From: Eumeta japonica | Taxonomy: Eukaryota; Arthropoda; Insecta; Lepidoptera; Psychidae | Direction: 5' to 3' | NCBI GenBank assembly: GCA_005406025.1 | Contig: BGZK01000731.1 | Span: forward strand, 90,001 to 154,000 | Length of the DNA: 64,000 nucleotides | Part shown: piece by piece, positions 23,371 to 36,299 of the stretch | Position numbering within the stretch: position 1 is the stretch's first letter | Layout: every line of letters starts with the position of its first letter | Notes under the pieces: generated by a model | Told to the model about the DNA's origin: nothing | What the model saw: the letters and a program-made list of their open reading frames with translations, nothing else | Databases searched by the model: none | Translations under genes and position numbers: made by a program

Positions 23371-23668
23371 AAATGCCACTATCTCGCAAACTGTCCGTCC
23401 CCACCCATCTCCCGCCACCACTTTTTTTTTCGTCTTTCCATTGACGCTTGACATCCCCGCGGTACGGCACCCTGCTCTGAGACACACGCCGTATTCTTAC
23501 TTTTATTTTTGAAATGAAAACTTCTTTAGGTGCGTTGGGCATTTTCGAGATGGGAAAAAACCATTGAACTCGCGACGCTTTAACCGTTACCGTAACCGAC
23601 ACCTCTGTATATAAGTGTGTACATATAATTGAAGTGAAAACTTTAATTAGGTGCACAAAGAATAGCAA
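23371..23668 (-). repeat. Unclassified dispersed-repeat-like segment with an internal duplication
   Basis: A minus-strand frame of 105 codons covers the segment but is not protein-like. Two similar 23-24-base words occur in direct orientation, at 23511-23533 and 23631-23654. Both fit GAARTGAAAACTTYW followed by TTAGGTGC. The segment gives the impression of a known lepidopteran interspersed repeat, but I cannot name it. Confidence 0.3.
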
Positions 23669-25285
23669 TTAATTAAGTTTCATATTCCGTGTATTTTTGT
23701 AAATTTAGGTTTTAAGCAGTACATTGCAATTTTTATATGTAAAATAACATTCATTATTTTTCATGTACAATAGGGCATTAAATGCAAATTGTTATATATT
23801 TTTTGTAGTGCAAGTTTATTATAATGAATAAAAAAAAACACTTCATTTAAAAGTATTTTCTGCACAATAAAATATTTCCTGACTATTCAAAAAATAAACA
23901 AGTAATTGTTCAAGTTTTCACCTCTGTCGGCACTCCCTGTTTCTGATTTACTTTAAGTTCGGGCTCTAACAAATACGATTTTATCTTTTTTGTTTTCCAG
24001 ATGTGCTGTGTTACACGCAAGCGCATTATTTTTGTCACGACTTATTCTTGTATTTTTTTACTACATTCGTTCATAAGTTCCCATACATATGTACCTAAAT
24101 GTAACTAACTCTATTAAAACCTACAAAACAAACAACAACGACCTGGTCATATTACCATTAAAAACAATGACCAAATTAAATCACGTACCTATGTATATTA
24201 ACAAAATTAACCAGCTAATTGTTATTAACTATACAGTCAAATCAATTAACAATGTTACATCACAGCTTACTAGTAACAAATAAAAGTATCATATACATCG
24301 AGCTAAACAATTTAGTCATCAGTTCTCTACATGAATGTTTAAATTATCGTACATAATAATAATCAACCTTAATATTCACTTTGTAAAGTCGATCATATTT
24401 ATATCGAATAATATAAATTAGAGTTTTAATAATTGTCCTTACATTAAGATATGGACAAAACCCGACAACGCAATACGTGTAATGAATTTTAAATACAGTC
24501 TAGTCTCGACTGTAATATTTCAAATCATAGTCAACAAATACCTTGTTCTATTCAAATATGAGGGATACGTTCCTTTGTTGTAAATGACCTAAGGCTACTT
24601 TCAAACAAGAAGTTAAAAAAATATTTCCACTGTTCTATCCCTGTGCGCAGGCGCCATGTTCATAACAGTTTATGTACACCAAAACTGGTCTTTCTACCAA
24701 TATATTTCTTAATAAAAATTGCACGAACCAACTACAAACGTCCGAAGAACAAATGATAGTATGTCCTTTATTTAAATGTGCAAATTCATCGAAGAAAATG
24801 ATATATTACGTTTCTACGAACCCTAAATATTTTTTAACAAGTTTACTCCACTGTAGGCCCAAGGCCCCGTCTCAATGCGAAGTGTTTGCATAATGAACAT
24901 TTTAAATTTGTATAAGGATGAATTCTATATATCCTCAGGAATTTTATTGAAAATGACAACACAGGTCCCTTAAATTAATTCTTGACCTTATGTAGTCACC
25001 TGGCATTCAAACCTCATTTCTATATCTAGTATTATTATTAAGTATTCTTCATAAGGTTGTATGTTCACTTGCTGTGACTCTACTTTTAATATGTAATAAC
25101 GTCAAACCAATACTGCACTGGTACACAAATCCAATTAGCGTTTGAATATTTCTAATAAAGCCTACATTACATATTTGCGTTGCACTTAACGTAATTGTTA
25201 TCACACCGAAGACCTTTCCTAAGCGTTAGACATACATGTTTTTACATATATAATTTGCGGTTGATAATAAAATACGACCGAAGGC
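23669..25285. other. AT-rich stretch, nothing recognised
   Basis: No genes or clear repeats. Short Asn, Lys and Thr-rich open frames (24089-24283 and 24672-24893, +) reflect base composition. Confidence 0.5.
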
Positions 25286-25515
25286 GTATGTAACAGCTAT
25301 GCCGTAATTTGACCCGTGACAAGCAGCTTTGTCTCCGGGCAACGCCACGACAACACGATCGTCACGTCATCTAACGGCTCCAGCCTCTTTGTGGCGTGAC
25401 AACCGGCTTTTGCATACGCTCGCAAATTCTATAAGCCCTACCCCTGTAGGGCTGCACGTCAAACCTCGATACGGCTAGCCCCGCGTGACTTAAACGGCGT
25501 AGTATTTGCGTTGCG
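25286..25515. promoter_or_regulatory. GC-rich island with an embedded perfect hairpin
   Basis: A GC-rich block with repeated GTGACAA and CGTGAC words (for example GTGGCGTGACAACCGGC). It holds the hairpin AGCCCTAC-CCCT-GTAGGGCT at 25434-25453, an 8-bp perfect stem with a 4-base loop. There is no coding frame. It could be a regulatory element. Confidence 0.3.
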
Positions 25516-26077
25516 ACACAGACCTCATAATATTTAGTGCGTCACGATAATTGGTATTGTTCAGCAACGATAAAGAGTTACAAATGAAAACCCATTGCGA
25601 GATTTGAAATTACTTGCTAATTTTATACAATCAAATGTAATTAAAAGGAAATATACATAGCTGTCAAACTCAAGTAACTAACTTGCTTCAACTTTAAGTA
25701 AATTGTGAGAATCAGCTTTTAGGCAAAGTTATCACTGATATTCATATACAATATTTCTGAAATTGAATTTACTCAAGACTCAAAAGATATTTTGTGTGAA
25801 TAGTAAGCAAACAAATTTAACGAGGTGAAAATTACAGGCCGACGTTGACAGGCCACGCAGTTTTCTTGGATGTCAGTTTCTTTTTTAACTTTCCGCTGAG
25901 AAAGGCGAAAGCCTTAAAAAATTAGATTACTTATTTTATGAACCCCGATTTTGTAAGTAGAGTTTTGATGAGAAATTAAAGTTTTGAGGCCCTCAGCCTG
26001 AGAAGCTATTCTGACGCAGATTTACCATGATTTACAAACGATACGTATTTGTGCATGTGGATAGCGTTTAATATATA

Positions 26078-26160
26078 GTGTGTGGGAGTCTGTGTGTGTG
26101 TGTGTGTGCGTGTGTGTGTGTATGTCTGTGCGTGCCTGCGCGTGCGAGTATGCATGCGTT
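26078..26160. repeat. TG/GT microsatellite
   Basis: An alternating TG tract with interruptions (GTGTGTGTGTGTGTGCGTGT, CGTGCCTGCGCGTGCGAG). It is a simple-sequence repeat, the second of two in the window. Confidence 0.9.
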
Positions 26161-26575
26161 TGTATTTAATTAAACGATATGTTGAAATATAAACAGTTTT
26201 ATTAATGTAAACATTAAGTCAAACGCTATAAAAACCAATAAAACCGATTAATTCGATCAAGGAAAATAGTTACATTTTTTTTAAAGGCGCAACAGACGTC
26301 GAGACTCTCGATGAATGAAATATCTACACACATAAGTAAGTTTAGTCGTTAAGTTGCTATCTCGAAGCTGGGGTTCCCACTCGCACTTGTCTATACTTTA
26401 AATAACTTACAAATTAAACATATGATTTTCAAAGTCTAATCAAATTTATCCCTAAAGTAACTGAAAATTAGAAATATCGATAATATATAAGTCATAAAAT
26501 AACGTAGATTGTCGAGAGCAAAAATATACATTAAGTATTTCCTTAAATTGAAAGGTTCCAAAAACTTACATGTAT

Positions 26576-27100
26576 ATACTAGCTTTCACCCGCGACTCCG
26601 CTCCAAGTGGATATGGAATTAATGAAAAATGCCATTTTCATATTTAGCTTCCCGAAAACCCATAATAACGACACCCATATCGATTTTTAAGTTTATTTTT
26701 ACTCATTAAAAGATTAATTTTAAAAAGATCTCCAAATTAATATTTCCCTATTTGTTTTTTGGTACACTTTTACGAAATTTCGAGTCAAAATCGAAATTAT
26801 TTTACTAAAAATTTACATTTAAGTTAATTTATGTACGCATGTCATAAGTCGTGAAATGGCCGATTAAAAAAAATACTACATACCAAAAATTTTCATCGAT
26901 TTCAAATTATGAAGAAAAGCACTCCAGATAATAAGTTAATCTTCAATACGAGATGTGCAATTTAAAAAGTGAAATATTTATAAATGAAATATTTGTATAG
27001 TTTAGTATAATTTTCAAAATTTTGAAAAAATGTCATCATAAGGGATTACAAAATTACCATTAAATATCCACCGATTTTAATGATATTTTTATGTTTTTTT
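26576..27100 (+). mobile_element. 5' part of a Helitron-like dispersed element
   Basis: The segment opens with ATATACTAGCTTTCACCCGC, then GACTCCGCTCCAAGTGGA. I recognise this as the usual start (CTAGCTTTTGCCCGCGACT..CGTCCGCGTGG type) of a very common non-autonomous lepidopteran element often filed as Helitron-like. What follows is AT-rich and non-coding. A matching 3' end lies at about 30145. The Helitron label rests on recalled end sequences; no rolling-circle replicase, terminal hairpin or CTRR end is visible. Confidence 0.5.
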
Positions 27101-28639
27101 GTGATATGGTTTTTGTCAAAATTTTAATAAGGTTTTTCGTTTTTAAGACAAATGAGATACTTTGAGAAAAGTCCCAAATATAAAAATTGAAGCTTTGAGT
27201 TTTTAATTTTTGTAATTGCAAATAAGTTAATACAAAAATTGCTTAAATAGTTTGTATCCCTTTTAATGACGCTTCTTTTAATACCATTTTCATTCCTCTA
27301 TTTTAATAATCGAGGAATCTAGATCTCTGTCACACTTTCATTAAAATGCACTACTAAAATGACCAAAAAAACATTTTCAATACTTAAACTAGATCTGTTT
27401 TTTTAGCTATAACTATAAAAATGTCACTAAAAGCATTACGCATACAGACAAAAAAATAGTCCGAAAGATGAATAAAAAATGAAATAATTAAATAAGCACT
27501 TCTTTTCAAGTTAATAAATATTGAATTAATTAATAAATATTAAAATAAAAGTTAATAAACACTGATGAACATTGAACGTAAATAAGTAATTTCTTACAGT
27601 GAAATGCAAGAAAAGTAGAAATATTAGAGAATCGGTTCTTGTGAATTATCCAATTTCTTAGGAGTATGAAAATACCGGTGACTTGCTTCACCTCCTCACA
27701 TAAAATTATTACTTTATAAATTATAATGTAATACCCTCATACGTTTTCTTGAAGCGTGATATATGAATACATTATTCCATCTTCTAAGGTAAAGATATTT
27801 TTATGGTTTCACACCTCGTAGATTCATATGGATTCCTTTTTGTTTATTCTTACATTAGGTACTATAAAATCGTAATAAGACTCTTATATTTCAATAATAA
27901 GATAAAAAATATTAAAAATTAACCTTTGAACATAATAAAAGATGCTACAACCATTTGCTTCCTAGAATGTTTAAAATTTAAGATATTCATGTCATCTGAA
28001 ACTTTTTGATTTCTATAAATTGCATGTATATTTTTAAGTACTAATTTTAGATATTATTCTACATGGGTTACAAATAAAAGGTAGTGACTGACTCTTTATC
28101 CGATTTCAAAAAAAAAAACAAAACCGTGTAATAATTCCAATTTCGTTCGCGTTCTTAACTCTAATTTTGATCCTGCACTCGATTTTGACCTCGTTCGCAT
28201 TCTCGATTTCGATCCTCATCTCAGCTTTCCATTCCATAACTTATCCCGTGTACGATTTCGATTCTGCTACCGGTCACGGTTTTATTTGGATAAAGACGTA
28301 GCAAACGCTAGTAGTATCAAAATAAAACTTGGGCTATATCGCTTAGAGATGATGTAGCTCACTGTCAGTGAGACAATTTTTAGAATCTTTAATGCCATAA
28401 AACGAGGGCTACTGTGGAATTATTGAGATCCTGTCAGACGCCACTTTTCCTGCGGTTATTATTACACATGCGTGCGAATCCACTTCACTACAAAACCGCG
28501 TACTGTGGTTTCTCGCGTTTTCAAATGTATCGTAAAGTGTATATCTGTTGATATAAGCAATGTAATTGAAAAGTGAAGATTGACGAGTTATAACATACCA
28601 TGATATAAAGGTTGGTCTATCCAAAGATCAATGTATGCA
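27101..28639. other. AT-rich interior, nothing recognised
   Basis: This stretch lies between the Helitron-like 5' end and the nested mariner. A region of repeated TTCGATTTTGATCC-like words at about 28145-28290 suggests a degenerate short tandem repeat with a unit near 18-24 bases (variants of CTCGATTTCGATCCT). No gene is present. Confidence 0.4.
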
Positions 28640-29525
28640 GCGGTTACAGTTAGCGTTAAATAATGAAGGGCCATCTCAAGCTACTGTGCTTAGATAGATG
28701 GCTTTAGAAATTCGGAACTCACTTCAAGGCGAAGAACATACGGGGCGGCCAGTTTCAAGAGTCACTGCAGATAATGTCTCTCGTGTTCGTAAAATGATAC
28801 CTAAAAGATGAAAATCGATGCACCTACCACATAATTTAGAATAATCCCTGGAATTGAATCCGCAAAAGTGTATGAGATCTTGTATGATGAATAAAAAATG
28901 AAAATAATTGTTTCTGGTCGGATTCCACATCATTTTACATGACACTAAATTCTGAGCGTGTAAGGATCAGCCGACAGATATTAAAGTTATTGAATTATAG
29001 CGGTCACCGCATAATATCTGAAGATATGGGTTCATAAAGATGATCCAATGCAAAAAATCATGAAAATAGTACAATAAAAACGTTATGAATGCCCTGTTTT
29101 TCAGAAGTACAGGCTTGGTCAAAGCTATTAAATCAAGAGGACAGAAAACTGTCACGACGGCTCAGTGCACATAACACCGCTCGCCAGGAGTTGACCAGAC
29201 TTTTAGAGGCTTAATACTGCACTACGACAACGCATTTTCTCATATCGCTATTCCACTCCGCTATTCCGCGTCCACTGTCAACTATTTGAAGGAAACTAAC
29301 ATTGTAGTCTTAGAGCATCCGTCTTACTCACCGGATCCAAAAAATTGCTACTTTTGACTGCTTTTCACAAAAAAAGTGTGTGGTCGCCGTTTTACATCAG
29401 AAGAGACTGACCCCGCTACATTGAATGTTCTGCCTCTGTTTCTGTAAATGGCTGACGCGGTGCATTCTGTTTGTAGAAAATTCGTCTACAGAAGAGTATT
29501 GATGCTGAAAGACACTACTTGAATA
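28640..29525 (+). pseudogene. Mariner-like transposase remnant (second copy, heavily decayed)
   Basis: On the + strand, with many stops and frameshifts, pieces of a mariner transposase can be read in order: ALNNEGPSQATVLR, then EEHTGRPVSRVTADNVSRVR (helix-turn-helix and linker, GRP motif), a poorly preserved centre, LHYDNAFSHIAIP at about 29217-29255 (second catalytic Asp), NYLKETNIVVLEHPSYSPD at about 29280-29335 (third Asp), and KKVCGRRFTSEETDPATLN. The spacing of the last two motifs fits the DD34D mariner type. The first catalytic motif is not clear. It differs in sequence from the copy at 14.6-15.4 kb and lies on the opposite strand, so it is an independent and probably older insertion. 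Confidence 0.75.
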
Positions 29526-29729
29526 TATGTAACTTTGGTGTGTTTTACTTAAATAGTTTTCCTTTATTTTATAATTTTGGAGTAACACTCGTATGAAGAA
29601 GAAGCCAAGTTTTTTTTCAAAAGCTTCTCATTCACGCATATAAAATATAGCTAGTTCCATTATAACTTAATGAGAACGTGCACTTGAACGAGCACGCAAA
29701 GAAACAAACAAAATACGATTTTTCATAAA

Positions 29730-30145
29730 ACATTTAATCCCTTATTTCACCCACTTAGACCCATTTTTCCAAAAAATTATACATTTAATAAGCAACGAAA
29801 ATATAAGTTTTTTTTCTCAATAGCGTCAACGGTTTGATTTCCCATACATTTCATTCCCTATTTAATTCCCTTCAGAATTAATATAAAAATATACATTTAT
29901 TTTTTTCTATATAAGTAACTAAAATATTAAATTTCATATCTGTATCCTCAAAGGTTTCGATTTTTCATACGACTCTATTTCATCATTTTCACCCTAATAG
30001 GGGATAAATTTCTAGAAATCCTTTCATAGCACTTACCTACCTTATAACAGGAATCTCTCTACAAAATTTCACGTCTCTAGACCGAGTAGTTTGAGCTGGG
30101 AGCTTATATATCAGTCAGTCAGTTTACTCTTTTATGTATGTAGAT
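29730..30145 (+). mobile_element. 3' part of a Helitron-like dispersed element
   Basis: The end reads ACAAAATTTCACGTCTCTAG, then AGCTGGGAGC, then ATCAGTCAGTCAGTTTACTC and TTTTATGTATGTAGAT. The CAGTCAGTCAGT run followed by a TTTTATATATGTAGAT-like tail is the usual 3' end of the lepidopteran family whose 5' end is at 26576. Upstream, repeated TTTCACCC and ATTTCATCATTTTCACCC words fit the same family. Whether both ends belong to one insertion is an inference. Confidence 0.5.
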
Positions 30146-31976
30146 ATGAAAAACATAATTATTATCTCATTAATTAAGCATCAGATCAGCTATTATTAAT
30201 TATTATTCAAAGTCTGTATTTAGCCACAAACAACGATTTAAGAAAATCCAATCTATTATTTAAAAAAAATGCTAGATATGAGTCGAGTGTCGTTGGAGAT
30301 TGAACTTGTGCGATATAAAATTGTGCCATCGAAGGATGGCGTTTTATTATAAATAATGGCACATTTAATGTGCTTCATGTGACAATAATGGCCCTAAGCT
30401 GGCACTTTACTGTAAACTGCCAGTCCGCGGTAACACGCCACTTTTCTTACCTCAAAACTGCTCCCTAATTTAGTGGGTCGGTCTCGTTACAATGTTACTC
30501 ATACGATTGTCTGCCCCTGGCTTGCCCTCAGTCAGTTTTCTCTGTTGTGTTCTGATTTCTTTACTTCGTATCTATGAATTTATGTCTTGTATATTTTTTT
30601 GAAATCTCTAGTGATTTGGTTCCCTAAAAGCTTTCATGAGCTTTATTTAGACGACAAAAAAATATAACGAAGTTAACCAAGGACATTGTAATATTATTTT
30701 TTTTAATATTTCTTAATAATGTAACAAATTTCATTTCATTCAATTTTTATCTTTACGAAGAAATCCAAAATAATCTTATTTTTTCTACTTTGATCGGTAA
30801 ATTTACGAAACGTAGCGATAATTTAGTTCCATTTCTAATAATACACAAGGTATTAAATTTTATTAATATATATTAAATTTAGATAATCAAAAACAGTTTT
30901 TTTTTTGTTCTTGTTCAAACAATTTAGTTCTATTATAGAACAAGGAATTTAAATGTGATGAGTACACTGTTTTTTCAGCGAATTCTATCCCAACACTCGC
31001 GCATTTAATTGACTTAATTGCAACGAGTCTCTTTTCGACTCCAGCACGGTCATTTAAAGGCCTTCGATTCAAGGTGTCACTTACATAATTTATATAGGGC
31101 TGGCCTCGCAAAGGTTCATTAAATTAGCCCTAATGCATATTTAACTAATTGTCCTTAAATGTGTTAATGAACAGTTAATTTCTCTACCACAGCGTATATT
31201 GATCGGGCATTTTTATAGCACTGATGACTTAGAGTAACTATAGCTTATACGTTTACAAGTAACAAGTAATTATGGAGGATACAAAAATTGATATATCCGA
31301 ATGAGAAAGTTATTCTTCTGTAACAATAGAGAAGATAAAATAAATTTGATGTTTGTCTGTTTGTTGATTCTTAGAAAAAAAATGTTTTCGAATTGTTTAA
31401 ATTTAGACGGAAAAAATGAATTAACCTAAGCGATAGAGATCCAACACTTATCGCCACAATTTTTTTTATATTCATACACAAATACAATAAACAATTTTTC
31501 TTTTCATATAAATACAACAATAAGAAAACGTTAGCTTTACAAGCCAGATTCCAAACTACACATTGCTTTCGAACACTAGCTTAATTATTAGAAGAAGAAA
31601 AAAAAACACTTTTCTATTTAAATATTTTGTTCACGATGTCTCTCGAACAAATGAGTCCGTTTCGAGTTCACAGCATTCGATGCAGTTTTATTAGGAATAG
31701 TGCTGATTAGATTTTCTAGTAAATCGCTTCAATTTATCAGAAAATATTGGTACAAATATTTTTTTTGATACTTACATTTTCCTTGGCGATAAGTTTAGAT
31801 AAACTTTATCCATTTAATTGAGTTTAATTAAATTGGATTTAATTAGGTCGTAAGAAATCAATTCTTGCGTAAAAGATTGGCGAAACACGTTTAGATTCAG
31901 AACAGGAATAAATTCAAATATAGGTATATTGTGTATAGAATACCTGTATCTAACTACTTACAGTTTGTTTCATTGC
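30146..31976. other. AT-rich stretch, nothing recognised
   Basis: No gene. A short GC-richer patch at about 30410-30540 is not coding. The 74-codon minus-strand frame at 30887-31111 has no recognisable domain. Confidence 0.5.
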
Positions 31977-32230
31977 AATTACACTGCAGAAAACTTTTCT
32001 GCAGTGTAATTTTGTTGTAAAATTGGTAATATTTCAATAAATCACTGATATATGTATGTGACAATAAGTTTGGGAAATACTTATAGTTTACTTAATTTGT
32101 TACTTTGAGAATTTTGAACAATACAGACTATATTAACCAGATCATTTAGCAGATATTATCAAAATACAGAATATCCGATAATTTGGCATAAGATTATAAC
32201 CTACTGACACTATTTTTTTTCAGTGTAATT
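31977..32230. repeat. Perfect 17-bp palindrome and possible small inverted-repeat element
   Basis: At 31977-32011 the arms AATTACACTGCAGAAAA and its exact complement flank a single base. The outer ten bases of the arm recur in inverted orientation at 32221-32230 (CAGTGTAATT), so the whole 254-base segment is also bounded by AATTACACTG...CAGTGTAATT. It could be a small foldback or MITE-like element, or a local inverted duplication. No coding capacity. Confidence 0.5.
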
Positions 32231-34375
32231 AAATTCTTTGTTAGACTTGATTCCATAGAACTTTAGCGGATCTCCTTTCAAAATGAATTTCGACACTTTA
32301 TTCTGGAATCTAAATCTGGGCCAATTTCTTTTAATTTTGTAGAGTCGTGTCAAATGAAATCTATTAATAGCATGAAGCTTATAAAATCCTATAAAAACAA
32401 GATCAGAAGCATAATATTTTATTTACCTAAAGCTTGTATCTTGTTCAGTAACACTTGGCAATACTAAAAAATGTTTTACGTAGGACTTTATTTCCAAAAG
32501 AACAACGAAAAATATGAAAACCTTGAAATATAAAATAGAAATCGCATTAAATTGAAACTGCAACGCGTGGTTTAATTTGATTTAACAACCTAAACATTTA
32601 TATATATAATTATGACTAGGTAACGTTAGCCGGCTTCTAAAAATTTTACTTAATATGGTCAGCGTATTTCTTCAAATTACAAAGTGTTCGCGCTGACGTG
32701 ACCCTGGGCGATTGAAAATGAATTTTAAAATTTCACTTAAGTTTTCACCTACGATGTTTTCACCACATTGATAATAATAGTCGTTGGCAGTGCTCAAGCG
32801 GCACTAAAACCCATTCCGCGCTGTTTCTATAGTACAATAATAATATAAACTCACGCCTACTTTCCAGAAGAGTAGGCAGAGACTGTAGATTTCTACATGG
32901 CATAACCATAAAATGAAATTATCGTGTAAGGATAACGCCCTTTATATAAATCTTAATATGAATACTTTAATTTTCTGATAAGTAATTTCTTACAAAAAAC
33001 AGAAATTTAAATACTTATTTCTTTACAGACTTAAAATCCATTTGTACCATAAACAAAAACATTACTAATTTTTCAATGAATAGCCGTCAATCCTTTTAAA
33101 ATACGATAATTAACGTCACTGTATATAAATGAAGGATCAATCACTTTCCAGTTATTGCATAAAAACTCTACAGTTCAGTATTACAGATTACGTATCTGTT
33201 CAGTCTACTAATTGCATGCGGCGATGCGCATGCACATGCGCGCATGGAACAAATTCCTGTATCTTTCATATCTACTCCGCAATGAACACGATGCGATGCG
33301 AATCCCGTTGCCGAACTCGCTCCCAATAATAATCCCGATCTCACTTTCATTTTCAGTCCTGGTTCTAAATAGAGTCATATTATGCAGAAAATTGTATCTC
33401 TACTTGATTCTGTACGAACGTTTTAGCAATCCCTTGGAGGACGCGCCTTCAATAATAACAACTAAACTAATGCTCTTCCCCGGATATGATTTCTGTATTT
33501 TGAGTTTAATTTTTAAATTGACTCGGTATGATTCAGTTGCAGACATGTAAAAAGTTGAATTGGTAAGACTCTAATTTGCTAAAACAAAATCGTTTCACAC
33601 AGGTCCTCTTGGGGTGCCCGCTAATTTCCAGAGAAATATAAAAAGTATTGTCTGTTGTTTTATTTTGAAGAATAAGTACTTTACAAAAACTTAGAGTAAA
33701 AAAACTATGCTGTATTATTTTATTACGCAAAATTCTTTTTCACTTAAGAAATTGTGCTTTACAACTCGATATGTTTTCTACCTATTCCTCAGTAGCCATA
33801 TCCTGCTTTATTGTAAAAATCTGCTATATTATATTTATCAACTGTTTTTCTAACTTCTTTCACGATTTTTTAAAAAGCGTTACAGGCATCATTCTCACAA
33901 TTATTTTAAAGTGTTGCGAAAATTAAGCATTTCTTCGGATCGGTCTCACTTCAGACCCCGTTCTTAATCCCGATGTCGATTGCTGTTTTAGTTCCAATCT
34001 CGCTTCTGATTACGCTCCTGGTCTCTCTTTCGATACCTGTTTCATTCTCGTTGACAACTACTCGATAATTGTGACCGAGCTGGCATTTTTAATCCAATAA
34101 AGCGATTGAAATGAACGTTGTCTAGAAATTATTTTTTTTTAATCACTAGTTATAAAATAAGAATGTATTAAGAAATCATCCTTTAGCGGTTCGCTTACAA
34201 ACCGACAATCGTACAAACAGATGGAATTTACAAAATTGTTATTTCACGCGTTCTCCTTCAACGCGAACACTCCTCAAATCAAATTCCTGTCAAAAGATAT
34301 TCGAAGTACCGCCTTCACCTTCGTTACTCCATTATAAGGCAATAAATTCCCACTGTCGTCGGCATTGGTCAATCT
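32231..34375. other. AT-rich stretch, nothing firm
   Basis: No gene. A patch with alternating purine and pyrimidine words (GCGATGCGCATGCACATGCG, about 33222-33241) generates overlapping frames on three readings between 33129 and 33350. Near 33930-34050 there are degenerate GATCTCGTTC-like short tandem words similar to those near 28150-28290. Confidence 0.4.
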
Positions 34376-34410
34376 GTTTATCCGTCCAAAAATGTTTTGG
34401 ACGGATAAAC
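34376..34410. repeat. Perfect 16-bp hairpin
   Basis: The arms GTTTATCCGTCCAAAA and its exact reverse complement are separated by ATG. The stem is 16 bp with no mismatch. The surroundings are AT-rich, and no terminator function is expected in nuclear DNA. Origin unknown. Confidence 0.8.
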
Positions 34411-36299
34411 GGACTTTGTTTTTCTTTTATTACCTACCCAGATGAGTAAATGATTGATAAACCCATTAATTCACACATAGAAAATCCTAAGTTTAACGTA
34501 TAATCATACTAAACATTTTTAAAATATTTTCAAAATTATCAGAAGTTATTAGAGATACCATTAACTTTGGACGATGTATATACCTATATTGTATTTCAAA
34601 GCTGTATTTCAATAGCTATAATATAAAACCTTGACAGGAGACCCATAGGCTTCACAGCGAAAACAAAGAGGTTTCTTTTCAATCTGCGGAACTCTGAAAG
34701 AAAAGATAGCGCTTTACCGAAACCAAGGACGAAATTCGAATACCATTATCTTGTATAAAACGAACTATCACCGGAGTGCAGATATTACGATCTCGAAAAA
34801 CCTTTTTCATTAATTGCTCAGAAGCGCCCATTCAGTCCAAGAAAGATCGTTTGAAATAATTGTCGAAATTAACACGGCCGAGCGAACGGGATCATAGGAC
34901 GTCCACAGTGATTAAATAGAGATGAAAGAAAGGTCAAGGAATCCTAACGACAGGCTGTCAATTATTTTTTCTTTGTGTTTCGTACCACAAAATCTGGTCT
35001 AGTCTATCTCGGGTTGAGATATAATATATTCAGATTTATCATAAAAAAAATTGAGATAAATCTGAGCGATGAACGTTTTTATGGGCGACGTTTGTCAACT
35101 ACCGCTCCTTGAATGGCTTAAGGCAGCTAACTCATTCATTGAGTTTAAGGTTTGTTTTATATTGCACTATTTCATATTGATAATTTGATTAGTGCCTTTT
35201 TCACGTAAGTCATAGTTTTTATTAACAAATAGGATTAACTATAATCCTCACGAATAAATAAAAACATTCTATTTTATTTTATAGCACATCAATTTTCCTA
35301 TTTCGAAAATAAACATTTTTCCGAGCTTCGAAGAAATCCTATAATTTAAGTTTTTGAATTATCATCGATAATTCACGTCCGACTCGGTGCTGTAACCGTT
35401 TGCTTTGACGAGGTGAAAAATTTTAATGTTTATCTATATTTGTATAGGAGTAAAAAAAAGCCACCGCCGTATATAGAGTTCTCACACCGGACGTTTTGTA
35501 CTATCGCTTTTAAAGGAATTTTAGGCACGAGGCACACTCGATTCTTATACTCTATACTAAATATTGCATTTTCATAGTTCCAGTAAACTCGACGGCGGGT
35601 TTTCCTGCTTTTATGTAAATTTACACTAATTTAACTTCTTTTTAAGGAATTTAATACTTAACCAATCTAATAATTTTGAATTTTTACCCTTAAACTCAAG
35701 CACACAGCTTAGCTATGCAATACTACCAATATGATACTTCGAGTTTGACCATGGTAATCACTGTTTTTCTCTTATAGTATAAATAATACATAGTCTTTTA
35801 TTGTATATTTAAATATTTAGTTGAAAAAATGAACGAATTTTTAGATGTTAATATCGAGTAAGTACTGCTTCGTTTTATTTTACATAATAAGACATTCATG
35901 GATGGTATATATGATTGTAAGCTGTCAAACACCTATTGTGGTCTAGTCGGAAAACCTTTCGACACAAAACTTACCGGCATTACATTTTACGCATTAATAT
36001 TAGTAAAATCCGGTATGGATACAATTTATTAACATTTAGAAGATAACAGAAAATAAATATACATTATTTCAAACCGCATTGCATCTTTTTTGTAATATGA
36101 TAAACATTTTGTAAATATATACATTATGATTTGTTTGTTAAAAGTGGGTTCTTTAATAGAAATTCACGTTATCCCTTCGTACCGTCCTCTGCTTGCATCA
36201 TTTGGAACGCAGCCGATTAAATATCAAAGTTCCCTCATTGAAATCGTACAAGTCGGTGACCTGCTTACATAGCTTAGAGCCAATACCTTAGAGCCAATT
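34411..36299. other. AT-rich stretch, nothing recognised
   Basis: No gene or repeat family is seen. GC-richer patches at 34800-34960 and 35460-35600 have no open frame of note. Confidence 0.45.
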
